Shown: positions 21,360 through 32,621 of the stretch, piece by piece
Position numbering within the stretch: the first letter of the stretch is position 1
Layout: every line of letters starts with the position of its first letter
DNA from: Cryptomeria japonica
Lineage: Eukaryota > Streptophyta > Pinopsida > Cupressales > Cupressaceae
Direction: 5' to 3'
NCBI RefSeq assembly: GCF_030272615.1
Contig: NC_081409.1
Span: 655,746,468 to 655,810,467 of the forward strand
Length of the DNA stretch: 64,000 nucleotides
Position numbers and translations under genes: made by a program
Notes under the pieces: generated by a model
What the model saw: only the letters and a program-made list of their open reading frames with translations
Told to the model about the DNA's origin: nothing
Databases searched by the model: none

Positions 21360-22300
21360 ATGACTATGAAATCTTGGCTCATACAACATGCTCTTCATAG
21401 TGCTCATTGAACCTCTGTTTTGTAGTAGTTAACTGGAGTCTAGAGGTAGAAACTTGCAAGTTAACTGTGATTCCTAGTTTTGAGTTCTTAATTTAGATTA
21501 GATTTATTTCCTAGAAAGTAGGGCAGAAAACTCTATAAATTGAGAAGTTTGATTCATTTGTAAGGGTCCACAAATTGATGATTTGAAGCCCACTTAGAAA
21601 TTTTAGATTATTTTACAGTTTTTTATGAACTTGAGTTATTTTTGTTACAAATTCTTTGAGAATAATACAAGAAGCGGCCTGTAGATTGCCTGATCTAGGC
21701 ATATATTCTATGAAGTTATTTTTTGTGATCTAGTAACGTCTATTATTTGGAATTAGCAATGTGGTTTGATCTTCTATTTATTTCTTTATGAATCATATTG
21801 TGCACATAAGTGGTGTATGAGAATTATTGTGGTAGATGATATTATTGGTGATTTTATTTTCATAGGTCTGTGAAGTTGACGATTTTGCAGGTTTACTAGA
21901 GGTTCGTTGTTGTATGCTAATTTGGATAATATCTGATAATTTTTGGATTGCAGGGAATTAATTGAGTAGCTTGTTAAGTTGTTATTGAATTGGTTTTATT
22001 GTTGTTTTCTTCTTTCCTTTACTCTTCACAGTTTATTTTCCAGAGAAACTTAAATCATTAAAATACAAAAAAGGAGGAAGTTAAGCCATTAACGATCAAC
22101 GGGATTTAGTTTTAATCAACAAGCCCCTTAACAAGTACAACCATATCAACCATTGGTTTGCCCATCACCATCATGACCCGACTATAGAGACCTTGGAGTA
22201 GTTAGTTTTCCTAAACTTATTTCTTTTTAGGAGTGGTGGTGAGTGTTCACATTGGCTACTTGACTGTTGGCGTTTGTGTCAAAACAGTGGTGAATAGAAA
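21360..22300 (+). repeat. probable 5' LTR and leader of element G
   Basis: No second copy exists in the window, so this is inferred from position. A TATA box (CTCTATAAATTGAGAAG, TATAAAT at 21534-21540) and the following AATAATACAAGAAG stretch look like an LTR promoter and R/U5 region. The primer site follows at 22302. There is no protein-like ORF. Confidence 0.5.
21534..21540 (+). promoter_or_regulatory. TATA box of element G
   Basis: TATAAAT in the context CTCTATAAATTGAG, about 760 bp before the primer site. This resembles the TATAAATAGAG box of element H's LTR. Confidence 0.45.
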
Positions 22301-22301
22301 T

Positions 22302-22317
22302 TGGCGCTAGAAGGAGG
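22302..22317 (+). other. primer binding site of G, tRNA-Asn type
   Basis: TGGCGCTAGAAGGAGG is complementary over 16 bases to the 3' end of plant tRNA-Asn (CCTCCTTCTAGCG plus CCA), as recalled. The match ends after GG. Confidence 0.65.
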
Positions 22318-22339
22318 TCCTTATACTAGTCCCCTCATT

Positions 22340-24400
22340 GGTTAACCACATATGGTACTTCAAGGAGATGGATTGATGCCCTATACCCAACCTAGCCTCA
22401 ACTATGAGAAAGATGACATTCTTACCCAAGAATACAATATTGCTTGGGATAGTACAAGAGATTATAATGATTTGTTATGAGCACGACAAGTCTTGGACAA
22501 TGAATACAAAAGGCTATATGTATAGAAGTAGAGGCACAAAGACAACTTAATCTGCAAGAAAATCCATAAGAAAATCAACAAAAAAAATCTACAACCACCT
22601 CCTCAACCAAGAAATTGAGGAACTAAGCTAGATCGTATATCCTATTTCTCTCCCGATAGATTCCATAGAGTCCTCAAGAGTAGTTCTTCACCATATAACT
22701 TAGTAGAATTAGGACCTAGCACTAGGAGAAAGAAGAACAAAGCCGAGAGACAACCCTCAACACCCTCATCAATACAGTCATCGATACTCAACGTAGAAGA
22801 TCAACTGATCCCTAGTCCTCAGCCTGTCTTTGCACCTTTCGTGACTCAACATCCACTATCACCACCTTCAATGGCCCACTTTAACCAAGACCACACACCA
22901 CTAGGAACTATACCAGGGGGTATACATGACCTACCCAGAAACCCAGATAAATTTTGCAGAAAATTCTATTTTTGGGGGGGACGAACGGGTGATGAGCATA
23001 TTGAAGCATACAAAGATGCAGTCATTCGTAACAACATTGAACACAAAGATGTAGTATGTAGACTCTTCCAATATTCACTTGAGGAGAATGAATATAATTG
23101 GTATTTAAACCTACCAGGAAATTCCATCACTAGCTGGGACGTCTTGGAGAAAGCTTTCATTTATTAATTCCAAGTGTATGTATATCCTGAAACACTGTAC
23201 CATCAGTTTGCCTCTCTTAAGAAGTCACCGAATGAGCCTTTAAAAACTTTTAATAATAGCTTTCAAAGGGAATTCAAGAGGTTACAAGCTCCTTACTAGG
23301 TAGCACCCAACATAGTAATTGACTCATATCTAAGAGCTATTGACCCTTGGACCACTATGTTTATCAAGATGAGTGTTCCCCAATATCAAAGGGACATCTT
23401 GGCAAAAGTCTTTGCATTGAAAATAAACATGAATCATGAGTTGAACCAAACATTAGGAGGGATTGGATACAATTTACTTGTAGGAGTGAATCAAGGGAAC
23501 TACAACCAACTCCTTGGTGTACCCTCGTCTCTCCTTGTAGGAGTGCCAACACTGAACCCAATGCCAATCTATGCATCCCAACCCCAGGCTAATCAATAGT
23601 TTTCCACCCAAGCTTTGACTTGTTAGAATAATACCAATACCGCTCCCACTCAAATGCAATATATTGGTCAAGTACAAGGGGGGAATAAATAGTTTCATAA
23701 TACTCACACAACAAGCCAACCTCCAACTACGATGCTTGAGAGTCAAGGATCTCATATATCTGCTGAGGTAGAGGCATTAAAGAAAATGATCTCACAAGCT
23801 ACTTCAGACTTGAGCCAGCTAAAGATGAATCCTCTGGGAGGGTATAACAAATCCCAACTATATAATAATTGGCGAAAATACAACAACCAAAACAAAAAAC
23901 AAAGGTATAACAACAAACATTACAATAGGCAATGGAACATGGGTCCAAACAACAATGGGGTGAACCATGATCATCCTAACGCATGAGACAACCCAAATAA
24001 CACACAAAGTGTTAACCTTGCCAATATGAATTTACTGACTAATTGGTGTAGGTTGCATGATACAGTTGCACATTCTAAGGTTAATTGTGCCCAGTTCGAA
24101 AAGATAATAAGAATTGCTCAAGCTGATTCTCAACCAAAAGATTATTCTAATGACAATACCGATAAAGTTAATACTGCAATGTTGGTCGACATGTTCCTAT
24201 GCAAAGAATTTCAAGATGGAGTTGAAGGTGAACCATGTGTCTATGATGCTCAAGCATTTCAGACTAGAAACAACTACAATCTTAGGAGTCAAGGCAAAGC
24301 TCCATTAATAGAGGCACCTCCCCCAAAGGGTGGATTTGTACCTCCCAATGACAATGCAAGAAACAATCCTCACCCTCCATTTTCAAGGATTACGCTCTAG
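22340..24400 (+). pseudogene. gag: Gypsy gag of element G
   Basis: Capsid protein remains. The piece 22841-23167 (108 aa) has the retrotransposon gag core with LFQYSLEENEYNWYLNLP and SITSWDVLEKAF, continued after a stop with FNNSFQREFKRL. Later pieces (23357-23599, 23732-23986, 24026-24400) hold a low-complexity Asn/Gln-rich stretch and a variant zinc knuckle WCRLHDTVAHSKVNC (CX2HX4HX4C). The frame continues with many stops. The N-terminal portion before 22841 is readable but more decayed. The knuckle form resembles that of H (CDFHRNKGHQMNDC), supporting a Tat-like affinity. Confidence 0.75.
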
Positions 24401-24401
24401 A

Positions 24402-25451
24402 CAAGCTCAAGGGCAAGAATATGTTTTGAAAGGATCATTTGATGTTACCAAGGAGATGGAGAGGACTACCACCACTATGTCCCTAATGGAAGTACTGAGA
24501 TATTGCCCTGAACAAAAGAAGGCTCTCCTTAGGAAATTGGAACTATTAGAGTCACAGAGCAATGAGGTTAAGATGACTAACCTGAATGAAGTCAATGCCA
24601 ATGTCAGTAGTGATGCAATTGAGAACCCACCATTTTTACTTAGTTTGAGGATATGTGGAAAGAATCTACACAACTATTTGGTAGATTCAGGTGCTTCAGG
24701 AAATGTAATGCCCTACTCTGTATGTCAAAATCTCAATCTCAACCCAATACATGCAAATAGTAAGGTGGTACAACTAGACAAGACTGGAGTTAATGTAATC
24801 AGAGAATTAAAAGATGTAGACATCCAATTGGGTGTTGATCCTTGCATATCCTATTACATTGACATTCAAGTGGTGGATATTCTAGAGTTATATGGAATGA
24901 TCCTCAGTAGGGATTGGTCAAAAACTTTGGGAGGATATTTATCAACCTATTTTACATACTTATGGCTTCTATGGAAGGGGGTGAGCAACCCAATCTGAAT
25001 TGATAGTGAAGCCAAGTTGAAGAAGTTAGTCACAAATTATGGGGCTCCCAATGAGGTGGCATATGCTGAACTGAGTCCAGGAGTCTATATAGTCAATGAA
25101 ATCCTCACTTTCTCTACACCAACTCTTCTCCACTTATGTCAAGCGGACATGACTACATATAGAGGATGGGTCAAACACTTCACTACAATAATAAAACAAA
25201 GGATGTGTTTGTTGGGATATACTATGAAAATACAAGATTTTTTGCTTCCAAAATGGTGTTGGATACATCATGAGGAGCACTCAGAGATATCATGTATCCC
25301 ATGTCAGAACAAGATTACAAAGTTGATAAGCCTTGTCCCATGCGAAGACATTGATCATATCCTCAACATGGAAGAAATCCAAATTCCAGGTTGCGAGGGA
25401 GTAGTACCCAAAATAATGGATTTTATAAGTAAAACTTCCCAGTCGAGATAA
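24402..25451 (+). pseudogene. Gypsy protease and linker of element G
   Basis: The piece 24330-24998 carries a retropepsin with intact active site LVDSGASGNVMP (about 24680) and the second block ELYGMILSRDW, where the usual G-R/W doublet region is recognisable. The piece 25017-25451 (144 aa) is a linker of unknown role, with two CxxC-like Cys groups (SCIPCQNK) but no known domain. Stops and a frame change separate it from the next domain. Confidence 0.7.
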
Positions 25452-25721
25452 TGCAACAAGGAGATCTTCATGGTTGAGATTACCAAACAAGAGAATACGA
25501 ATATCCTACCTAAGCAGGAGAATGAAGAAACCCAATTTTAAGCGCAACCTCTAGTGGAACAAATTACTCCTAGCACCCTATAAGTACTCTTAGAACCGGT
25601 AATTGAACAACCTCAGGTGTTGCAAGACCTTGAACCCAAGAGACAACAATCACCTTTAGAAGCTAATTTGATCACTGACCCTAAGGCAAAGAATGTAAAG
25701 AAACCAAAAGATGAAATATGG

Positions 25722-26195
25722 TTTTAAAAGTTTGATGGGTCAAGATCCAAGCAAGGCAGTGGAGCAGGCGTAGAATTAACAAGCCCAAAAGGGAAAACCT
25801 TTCTAGCCACATACCGAATCCAACTGCGTTGCACTAATAATATGACGGAGTATGAAGCCCTAATTAGAGGATTACTCTTTGCTCATAAGAAGGGAGCTAA
25901 GTGATGGAAAGTACAAGGAGATTCTAAATTGGTGGTCAAACAAGTGCGAAGCCAATATGTATGTCACGATAAAAGATTAGCAACATATAGGAATAGAGTA
26001 TGGGGTTTGGTTGAGGATTTTGATGCTTTCAATATTCAGCTAGTACTCAGGAAAGTAAATAGAATATCAGATGCATTGGTTGTAGCAACAAGTACATTAG
26101 AACTAGTAAGCCAATCCCATTTGAAGAAGTTTTCCATAGAGCTGGTCTACACACCTGTTGTGCCTAATAACATCAAACACTTTCAATTTTTTTAG
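25722..26195 (+). pseudogene. archaeal-type RNase H located before RT (element G)
   Basis: The translation reads KFDGSRSKQGSGAGVEL, then CTNNMTEYEALIRGLL, QGDSKLVVKQV and RKVNRISDALV. These are the four acidic positions of an archaeal-type RNase H, equivalent to residues 262-390 of the element C ORF at 14531-16090. Here the domain lies about 0.9 kb upstream of RT, not after it. A TGA interrupts it between the second and third acidic residues (about 25902). No Ty3-type RNase H is visible before it. Whether this is a normal lineage feature or a rearrangement is open. Confidence 0.75.
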
Positions 26196-26339
26196 GATGA
26201 TACCCACATTCTAGCATTTCTTGCCAATTCAGGGGCTTTTGAAGAAAAAATCATTGATTAGAAGGATAGATCAGATGATCTTGATGATGATAACGATGCT
26301 GAGATTACGGATTTACCAACTAACATTATTCCTAAAGGT

Positions 26340-27125
26340 ATGGTCACCTTAGAGAGGCTTTTTAACTCTGATCCTAGAGTAAAAGAGAGATTAACAACGG
26401 ATTCAGATGCCAGGAAATACAAACCAAATAATATTGGTCCAGAATGCCAAGAGAAGATTATTTATATTGGGAATATTTGCACTCATAATGAAAGAGAGAA
26501 AATTTTACAAATCTTGAAAGAGTTCATTGATGTAATAGCATGGGGGTACGAATATTTAAAAACTTTTGATACATCGATCATCACCTATGGTATCCCCCTA
26601 AAACCAACATAAAGTCGTTCAGGGAGAAGCAATGACCAGTTAGTTCGCTGATAGAACCCTTGATTTTCAAGGAAGTACAAAAATTTCTCTCTTCCAAGAT
26701 TATTTTCCCGCTACGTCATTCTACTTGGGTCACACTAGTAAGAAAAAAGAATGGGGAAATTCGATTTTGTGTGGACTTTGGCAACCTCAATAAGGCATTT
26801 GAAAAAGATAATTACCTACTTCCTTCCTTGGATGAGGTACTATAAATAGTCAATGGTTCACAAATGATGTCATTCTTAGATGGTTATTCTAGATATAACC
26901 AAGTTTTGGTGAGCTATGAGGATCATATGAAAACAATGTTTACAACGAAGTGGGGAACATATGTGTATCGAAGGATGCCATTTGGGTTAATTAATGTTGG
27001 GGCGATATTATAAAGAGAAATGGATATGGCCTTTAAAGATCTGATTGGAAAATGTATTATTATATATATGGATGACTTGACCATATTTTCCTAGGTCAGA
27101 GAAGATCACCAAGACCACCTCCAAA
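26340..27125 (+). pseudogene. Gypsy reverse transcriptase, N-terminal two thirds (element G)
   Basis: Piece 26340-26612 is the pre-RT region (ILKEFIDVIAWGYEYLKTFD). Piece 26660-26845 has WVTLVRKKNGEIRFCVDFGNLNKA. Text up to 27080 continues with FLDGYSRYNQV, MPFGLINVGA and the catalytic YMDDLTIFS. Frame changes near 26620 and stops near 26845, 27012 and 27093 break it. The domain ends abruptly at the junction with Copia B. Confidence 0.8.
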
Positions 27126-28437
27126 AAGTACATGGACTTTAGTTCCCCATCCTAAAAATAAGAATATTATTGGAACTAAATGGGTTTTTAGGAATAAATT
27201 GAATGAAGATGGTCAAGTTATAAGAAATAAGGCTAGATTGGTCTGTAAAGCATATTCTCAGAAGGAAGGAATTGATTATGATGAGACTTTTGCACCCGTA
27301 GCTAGGTTTGAAGCTGTAAGAGTATTTCTTGCCTATGCTACCCATAAGAACTACAAGGTTCATCAGATGGATGTTAAGTGTGCATTTTTGAATGGGGATC
27401 TTGATGAGGAAGTTTATATTGAGAAACCTGATGGTTTCTAACTATCAGATGATACAAACATGGTTTGTAGGTTAAGGAAAGCTTTATATGGATTGAAACA
27501 TGAACCTAGAGCTTGGTATGCAAGGTTGGATAAATATCTTTTAAATCTTGGTTTTACTAAGGGTAATGCTGACAATAATTTATATTATAAGGAAACTAAT
27601 GATGATATACTGATTATTGAAGTATTTGTTGATGACATCATTTTTGGAAGTGAAAGATAAGTTGTGTAAGGAATTTGCTAATAACATGGAGAAAGAATTT
27701 GAAATGTCTATGATTGGGGAAATGAAATATTTCTTAGGTTTGCAGATTACTCAGTCTGACAAAGGTATTTTAATATGTCAAACTTCTGCTTTATTTGAAT
27801 CAGACTAGGCCTAACATAATGAATGGTGTTTGTATTGCATCTAGATTTCAGAGTGATCCTAGATAAAATCATGAGAGTACAGTGGAAAGGATTTTTAGAT
27901 ACTTGCAAGGTACATCAAAATATGGTTTGTGGTACTCTAAGGATGATGACTTTACATTATGTGCATATACAAATTCTGATTGGGATGGAGATGTTGATGA
28001 CTGGAAAAGTACTTCCGGTGGAGCTTTCTTTCTTGCAAAGAAGTTGGTTTCATGGATCAGAAAGAAATAATCATGTACTTCACTATCTACTGCTAAAGCT
28101 GAGTATGTTGCTGCTGCTACTAACTGTACACAGGTTTTATGGATGAAGCAAATGTTGAAGGATATTAAAGTGCATTGCACTGGACCAATAGTTATTCACT
28201 GTGATAACTCTGCTGCTATTGACATATCAAAGAATATGTTTTTTTCACTCTAAGACAAATCACATATCTATCAAGTACAAATTTTTGAAGGAGAAAGTGG
28301 AAGAAAATGAATTTAGATTGGTTTATGTGAACATAAAAGAGCAGATTGCAGATATTTTCAGTAAACCTTTTCCTAAAGAACTATTTGATTACCTGAGAGA
28401 TAGATTGGGAGTTTCTGCCCCTCCGGTAGAGACTTGA
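27126..28437 (+). pseudogene. pol: Copia RT and RNase H of element B (3' piece of pol)
   Basis: RT starts mid-domain with [19 protein letters not shown], then [28 protein letters not shown] in pieces (27199-27441), LRKALYGLKHEPRAWY (27460-27660) and the catalytic FVDDIIFGS. After a shift at about 27655, the text FEMSMIGEMKYFLGLQI follows. The stretch normally containing TRPDI is damaged (27800-27880). RNase H continues with IFRYLQGTSKYGLWY and KSTSGGAFFLA (27882-28070), then STAKAEYVAAATNCTQ, and ends at 28437 with PPVET. At least six stops or shifts are present. Confidence 0.85.
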
Positions 28438-28841
28438 TTGATGCGGTTTGGCATCAGTTCGATATTTATTATTAGAGATACCATTCATTTAGGCACTAAT
28501 GTGGGGATGCTACTGCTCAGGGGGAGTGGTTAGCTTTGTGTTTTAGTGGTTTATGTTTTTTCTTTGATATTTATATCAGATTTATGGCATTGATGTCAAA
28601 GGGAGAGAGATATTGATGTGAAAAAGAAAAACTTAAGGAGTTGTATACATTAGAGGGAGAGATATATGTGTAATTCAGAGATTTAAAAGATATCATTCAC
28701 AGGGGGAGTTTGGTATTTTTTTTGGAACTTCATTGCTATATTTTTGAGTGGGAGATTATTGGTTGTCTTCCATTGGGGGAGACTTATTTGGCATTTCTTG
28801 GTACTTAGATATTTTTCACATATAGTATTGCCATCAATGCC
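28438..28841 (+). other. 3' untranslated part of Copia B
   Basis: About 400 bp between the pol stop and the polypurine tract, without a protein-like ORF. It contains repeated purine blocks (CAGGGGGAGT at about 28517 and 28700, GGGGGAGAC at 28775) that resemble the polypurine tract, and GGCATTGATGTCAAAGGGAGAGA at 28586 as a near copy of its context. Confidence 0.6.
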
Positions 28842-28853
28842 AAAGAGGGAGAT
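28842..28853 (+). other. polypurine tract of Copia B
   Basis: AAAGAGGGAGAT directly precedes the 3' LTR start TGTTGGC at 28854. The context GCCATCAATGCC is shared with A, F and I. Confidence 0.85.
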
Positions 28854-29037
28854 TGTTGGCTATTTTGAGGAATTGATTATATGTTGCATTGATGTTTTGT
28901 TATTGATGTCAACACTAGCTGTTATGGATGATTTAACGACACCCTTTTGGTCTTAGTAGGTTGAGTAGGTTTTGGTTGGTTTGGATCTAGCATGATCTGG
29001 TATGCTCCAGTATGGTTTGGTTATGGAATTGTCTTAT
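28854..29037 (+). repeat. 3' LTR of Copia B, first part
   Basis: The first 184 bp of the 3' LTR (TGTTGGCTATTTTGAGG) before insertion E. Its last five bases, CTTAT (29033-29037), are the target duplication of E. Confidence 0.85.
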
Positions 29038-30713
29038 TGGTGCATCAGCACCCAAGACAAGATTGGCCACCATGAGGCCATAATGAATATTTATGATATA
29101 TTAAGTCTATAAGGTTAAAATGACCATTTGATATTTTAAACATGGATAATAATTCCATTTGGAATCATCAAACTCATGTAATGATTCATTTTGTAATAAG
29201 TTGTCAAAATTGCCATGTTGGGCAAATAATGTCAAAATGAGTAATATAATGGGGTCCAATGGGTAGAATAGGTTTTTAATGAGCATTTTAAGTCTCATAG
29301 GGTCTTGTGTGACCATATTAATGTAATAAATTTTATTATAAAGTGTCAAGATGCAAAAATGTTAAAAAACTTGGTAATTGACAACTAAAAGTGTCAATTT
29401 GACAATAACTTAAAATTGTAAACACCCAAAAGTGGTTGTATGGGTGGTTAAGAGTTGGTTTTCAGTTTCCATGAAGGGAAGAGGTTTAAATATGTTTTTT
29501 ATGATCCAAAATTAAGGGTAGAGGGTTGGATTTTCTTGGCATTGTAAGAGTTTGGGGTTTGGCAATAAAAATACAAGGTTTTCCTTGTAATTTTGGTCTA
29601 AAATCTGCACTTTATTGGTTTGAAACTCTTCTTTTTTGCTTCATTTTTTATTGGAAATGGATATGGAAATGTAGAGGAGTGTTTGTACTATCATTTGATA
29701 CTATTATTTAAGGTTTTAAATTCAAATTTGATACACTTCTATTTGTTGTCCTAAAATCTGTTGTAGGTGATTGTTTTAAGGGAGTTTTGAGAGTCACAAT
29801 GCAAATGTGACCCGTTCCACTTTATGTGGTTTCTATTTCTTATGGAATGGGTCAATAATATTGTATTATATGTGTCTCTAACCTTACATTTGTAGGTAAT
29901 AACTTGGAGATGAAGTGTTGATACCTTAGGGTAAGAAATTGAGTGAGGAAAAACATGAAAATGGAGGCATGAGTATAGAAGTAGAAGATCTACCTTAAGA
30001 AGGTAGTTTTTTTATGTGAAAAAGTGTTAGGGGATGGTAAATTAATGGTGAATACCAATTTTCAAGATCTAGAAGTGAAATTTTGGGTTTGAACAAGGAG
30101 GCCCTAGTTTTTTAGGCCTAAAAAGGGGGGTTTAGTATCTAACCTATCAAATGATTGTGTATTATCTTGAAACCTGGAAAATATAAGCTTTTGGAACATT
30201 TTTCAAGACTATTTTCTAGTTTGGAGTTGTGGTCATACCATTTTTTGTTACTTGCTTTGGAAAAGAGGGTTAATTGGGCCTAGTTGGTGTGTAGCAGGAT
30301 GCTGGTCTGGGTATTTCATCCAAAAGATCAATAGTTTATTTTCACATATGTTATGTAACTCCAAAAGGGTATCTAGATATATAATTTTTTTTGCAATTGT
30401 TTTGGTATTATTTCTAGTAAAGGTTATATTACCCATTGAACAGGGCTACTAGGGATTGGCCTATTTAGGGACTCGAGTAAGGGTTTGTGAGAGAACCAGT
30501 TGATAGGGTGAGTTAAGCCTATTGGGTAAAGTGGAATAGGGTATCTAGAGACCCTAGGAAGTGTTGGAACAAGTTGGTAAGGTTGAGAGTTCTATTTGGG
30601 CATCTTGGTAAAGCCTAGTGAAGGAAGGTGAATCAAGAAGAGTTGAGTTTTTGAAGAAGAAAGAATGATAAGTTGCAATGTTATTGTGGGAGGGTCCATG
30701 ATGCTCTACATCA
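29038..30713 (+). repeat. 5' LTR of element E
   Basis: A 1676-bp copy starting TGGTGCATCAGCACCCAAG and ending ATGCTCTACATCA. The primer site begins four bases later. ORFs inside on both strands recur as shadows in both LTRs and were not called. Confidence 0.9.
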
Positions 30714-30716
30714 TAG

Positions 30717-30732
30717 TGGTATCAGAGCAAGG
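30717..30732 (+). other. primer binding site of element E
   Basis: TGGTATCAGAGCAAGG, complementary to the 3' end of initiator tRNA-Met, three bases after the LTR. The first 12 bases are a perfect match to the usual plant site. Confidence 0.85.
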
Positions 30733-30854
30733 TATTAGGTCCTTGTATATTTCAGATTGAAGACTGAGAGATAAGAGAGGAAACCATCATGGAAGAAGAT
30801 GAAGAAATGTGGGCAAGGTATGCTCATGGGCACTCTATATTCTAGACATAATGC

Positions 30855-32195
30855 AAATGTAGGGGTAAGGTATGAAAGGTTGTTGTTAGCAGTGGTTCTC
30901 TTAAAAACCTAGTCTCAGTAGAGATGGTTGAGAAGTTGAACCTTCCAAGGACACCTCTTGATTCACCTTACGGAGCATATGGGGTAAGCAATGATCAATG
31001 TGTTGATGTTAAACATAAAGTATATTTTTCTTTCAACATTGGTTCATATTATGATACTATTCTATGTGATATTATGCCTTTGAGTGATTGTCATATGATC
31101 TTGGGTAGAGTATGGTAAGTTGATGTTAAATCCCTACATGATGGTAGAGAAAATTCATATGTTATTAACAAGGATGGGAAAAAGTTTGTGATGAAATCAT
31201 TACAGGATGACAAGGCAGCGTGGGGAATGTCAAGGATAAGGTTGATTGCAAGAAGAGAGTTCCTAAGGCATGAGGAACATAAGGATAGAGAAAAGATAGA
31301 TATAAAAGACACTTCTAGGCTTGAAGAAGACAAAATAGAGTCTAAGTTGCAAGAAGAAGATGCAAAGAGAAGGTATGAGGTGAAGGAGAACAAGGAAGTA
31401 GTCCTTGAGAAGGAGCAAAGTGAGATTGTGCAGATGAAGAGTGAATTTATAGGACATGCAGCATATCAGTTAGATGATATGAAATACTATGGTTCAAATA
31501 AGTCAGAGGTATATATAAGAAGATAAGAAAATGTGAGTGAGAGTGTGGATGTATTGCCAATGACAAGGCAAGGATGGCTTAGAGAGGTCATAGTAGAAGA
31601 TAAAATTGATTTGCTGACAGAGAAAGTGGAGGATGGTCTGATAAAAGGTGATGTTGATAGGGCAGATGTGTATGAAGTTGAGACAAAGATCCTAGGAGAG
31701 GATAAAGATCTTAGAGGAAAGGTAAGTTGTCCCTTGGAAGGGAAAGAGAAGAAAGAGCATCAGGTAGCTTGTGAAGAGGAAGATGAACCTAATGGCAAAG
31801 AGGTTCAAAGAGTTAAGACAAAGGTAGATGATAGAGATGTTGGTGATGACATCAAGGGTTCAAGTCTTGAAGGGCTTGAGTATGCAAAAGTGATTTTGAT
31901 TGGGACAATGGAATGTCCTTTGAATGGAGTAAAGGGTATAGCGCAGAAAAGTACCCCTATTATAGTGAATTGTGAGACTAATGATGTAGCCTTGAAGTTG
32001 GATAGAGAGTTGGTATGCCAAGAGGAATGGCATGAGATGAGGAATGAGTTGGAAAAGAAATTTGAGTTGGTTGATAAGATGATGATGGGCCATGAGACGG
32101 ATAGTGAAAGTGTGAGTTCTCCTAGCATGGAGATGAAATATGTTGATGATAAGACTATGAGTTGTCTTTGGTCAGTAAGTCTGATTGTTTTGTAG
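30855..32195 (+). pseudogene. protease-remnant plus charged ORF of element E
   Basis: One reading frame with stops at 30873 (TGA), 31116 (TAA) and 31524 (TAA). The start is a Gypsy retropepsin: CKCRGKV, an active site reading VVSSGSLKNLVS where the catalytic Asp is Ser, then VEKLNLPRTPL and CDIMPLSDCHMILGRVW. The following SLHDGRENSYVINKDGKK is the usual text after protease. From 31188 the frame becomes highly charged (Glu, Lys, Asp), a likely coiled coil of about 330 residues with no recognised domain, ending in SLIVL. In an autonomous element RT would follow; here it is absent. The protease would be inactive even if translated. Confidence 0.75.
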
Positions 32196-32606
32196 ATGTA
32201 TTCTATTGTGATAGAGATTCCAAACATGGTGAAGATGATGGATGTTGGTAGAAGTCAAATGGTGGAAGGGGCATGCTATTGCTTCTTAATTTGTTGATAT
32301 TGCTAATGAATAGGAAACCAAGAGTGAAGATGAAGGGAAATAGTCAAAGTATCAGATGTTTTGGCATATGTGGAGATGCAGGTCAGATAGAGAGAAGATG
32401 GGAGCAACCTAATCAGAGCATGGAGGAGAAGATTCAAGTGGAAAAAGAAGCAATGAGGGGTACAAGAGACAAAGCATGGATGGGAAGTCAAGAGAATGAA
32501 AAATAAAAACCCAAGGTGAAGATGAGAACACTACAAGGGAAAGATGGTGTAGGTTTTATGTTTTTTTTTTTTGCAGGTACACCATTTCCAAGAGACTTGG
32601 AAATTT
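32196..32606 (+). other. 3' interior of element E
   Basis: A charged 77-aa frame (32273-32506) could continue the upstream ORF after a shift, but nothing recognisable is encoded. Just before the polypurine tract is TTTCCAAGAGACTTGGAAAT (32585-32604), a palindrome-like block conserved in the array at 57423-64000. Confidence 0.5.
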
Positions 32607-32621
32607 TTGAGGCGGGGAGTA
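32607..32621 (+). other. polypurine tract of element E
   Basis: TTGAGGCGGGGAGTA immediately precedes the 3' LTR start TGGTGTAGG at 32622. It is less pure than the Copia tracts, with one C in the G run. Confidence 0.6.

Larger units (their letters stand above)
21360..27125 (+). mobile_element. truncated Gypsy element G inside Copia B
   Basis: A Gypsy element in the same orientation as B. It contains an LTR/leader-like stretch, a tRNA-Asn-type primer site, gag, protease, an RNase H and part of RT. At about 27126 it stops within the RT text [10 protein letters not shown], and Copia B text ([10 protein letters not shown]) begins, with a short shared AAAAGTA at the join. Integrase and the 3' LTR are absent and no target duplication was found. 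This is a deletion derivative or an illegitimate recombination product rather than a clean insertion. The left edge is unresolved between about 21240 and 21500. Confidence 0.75.
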
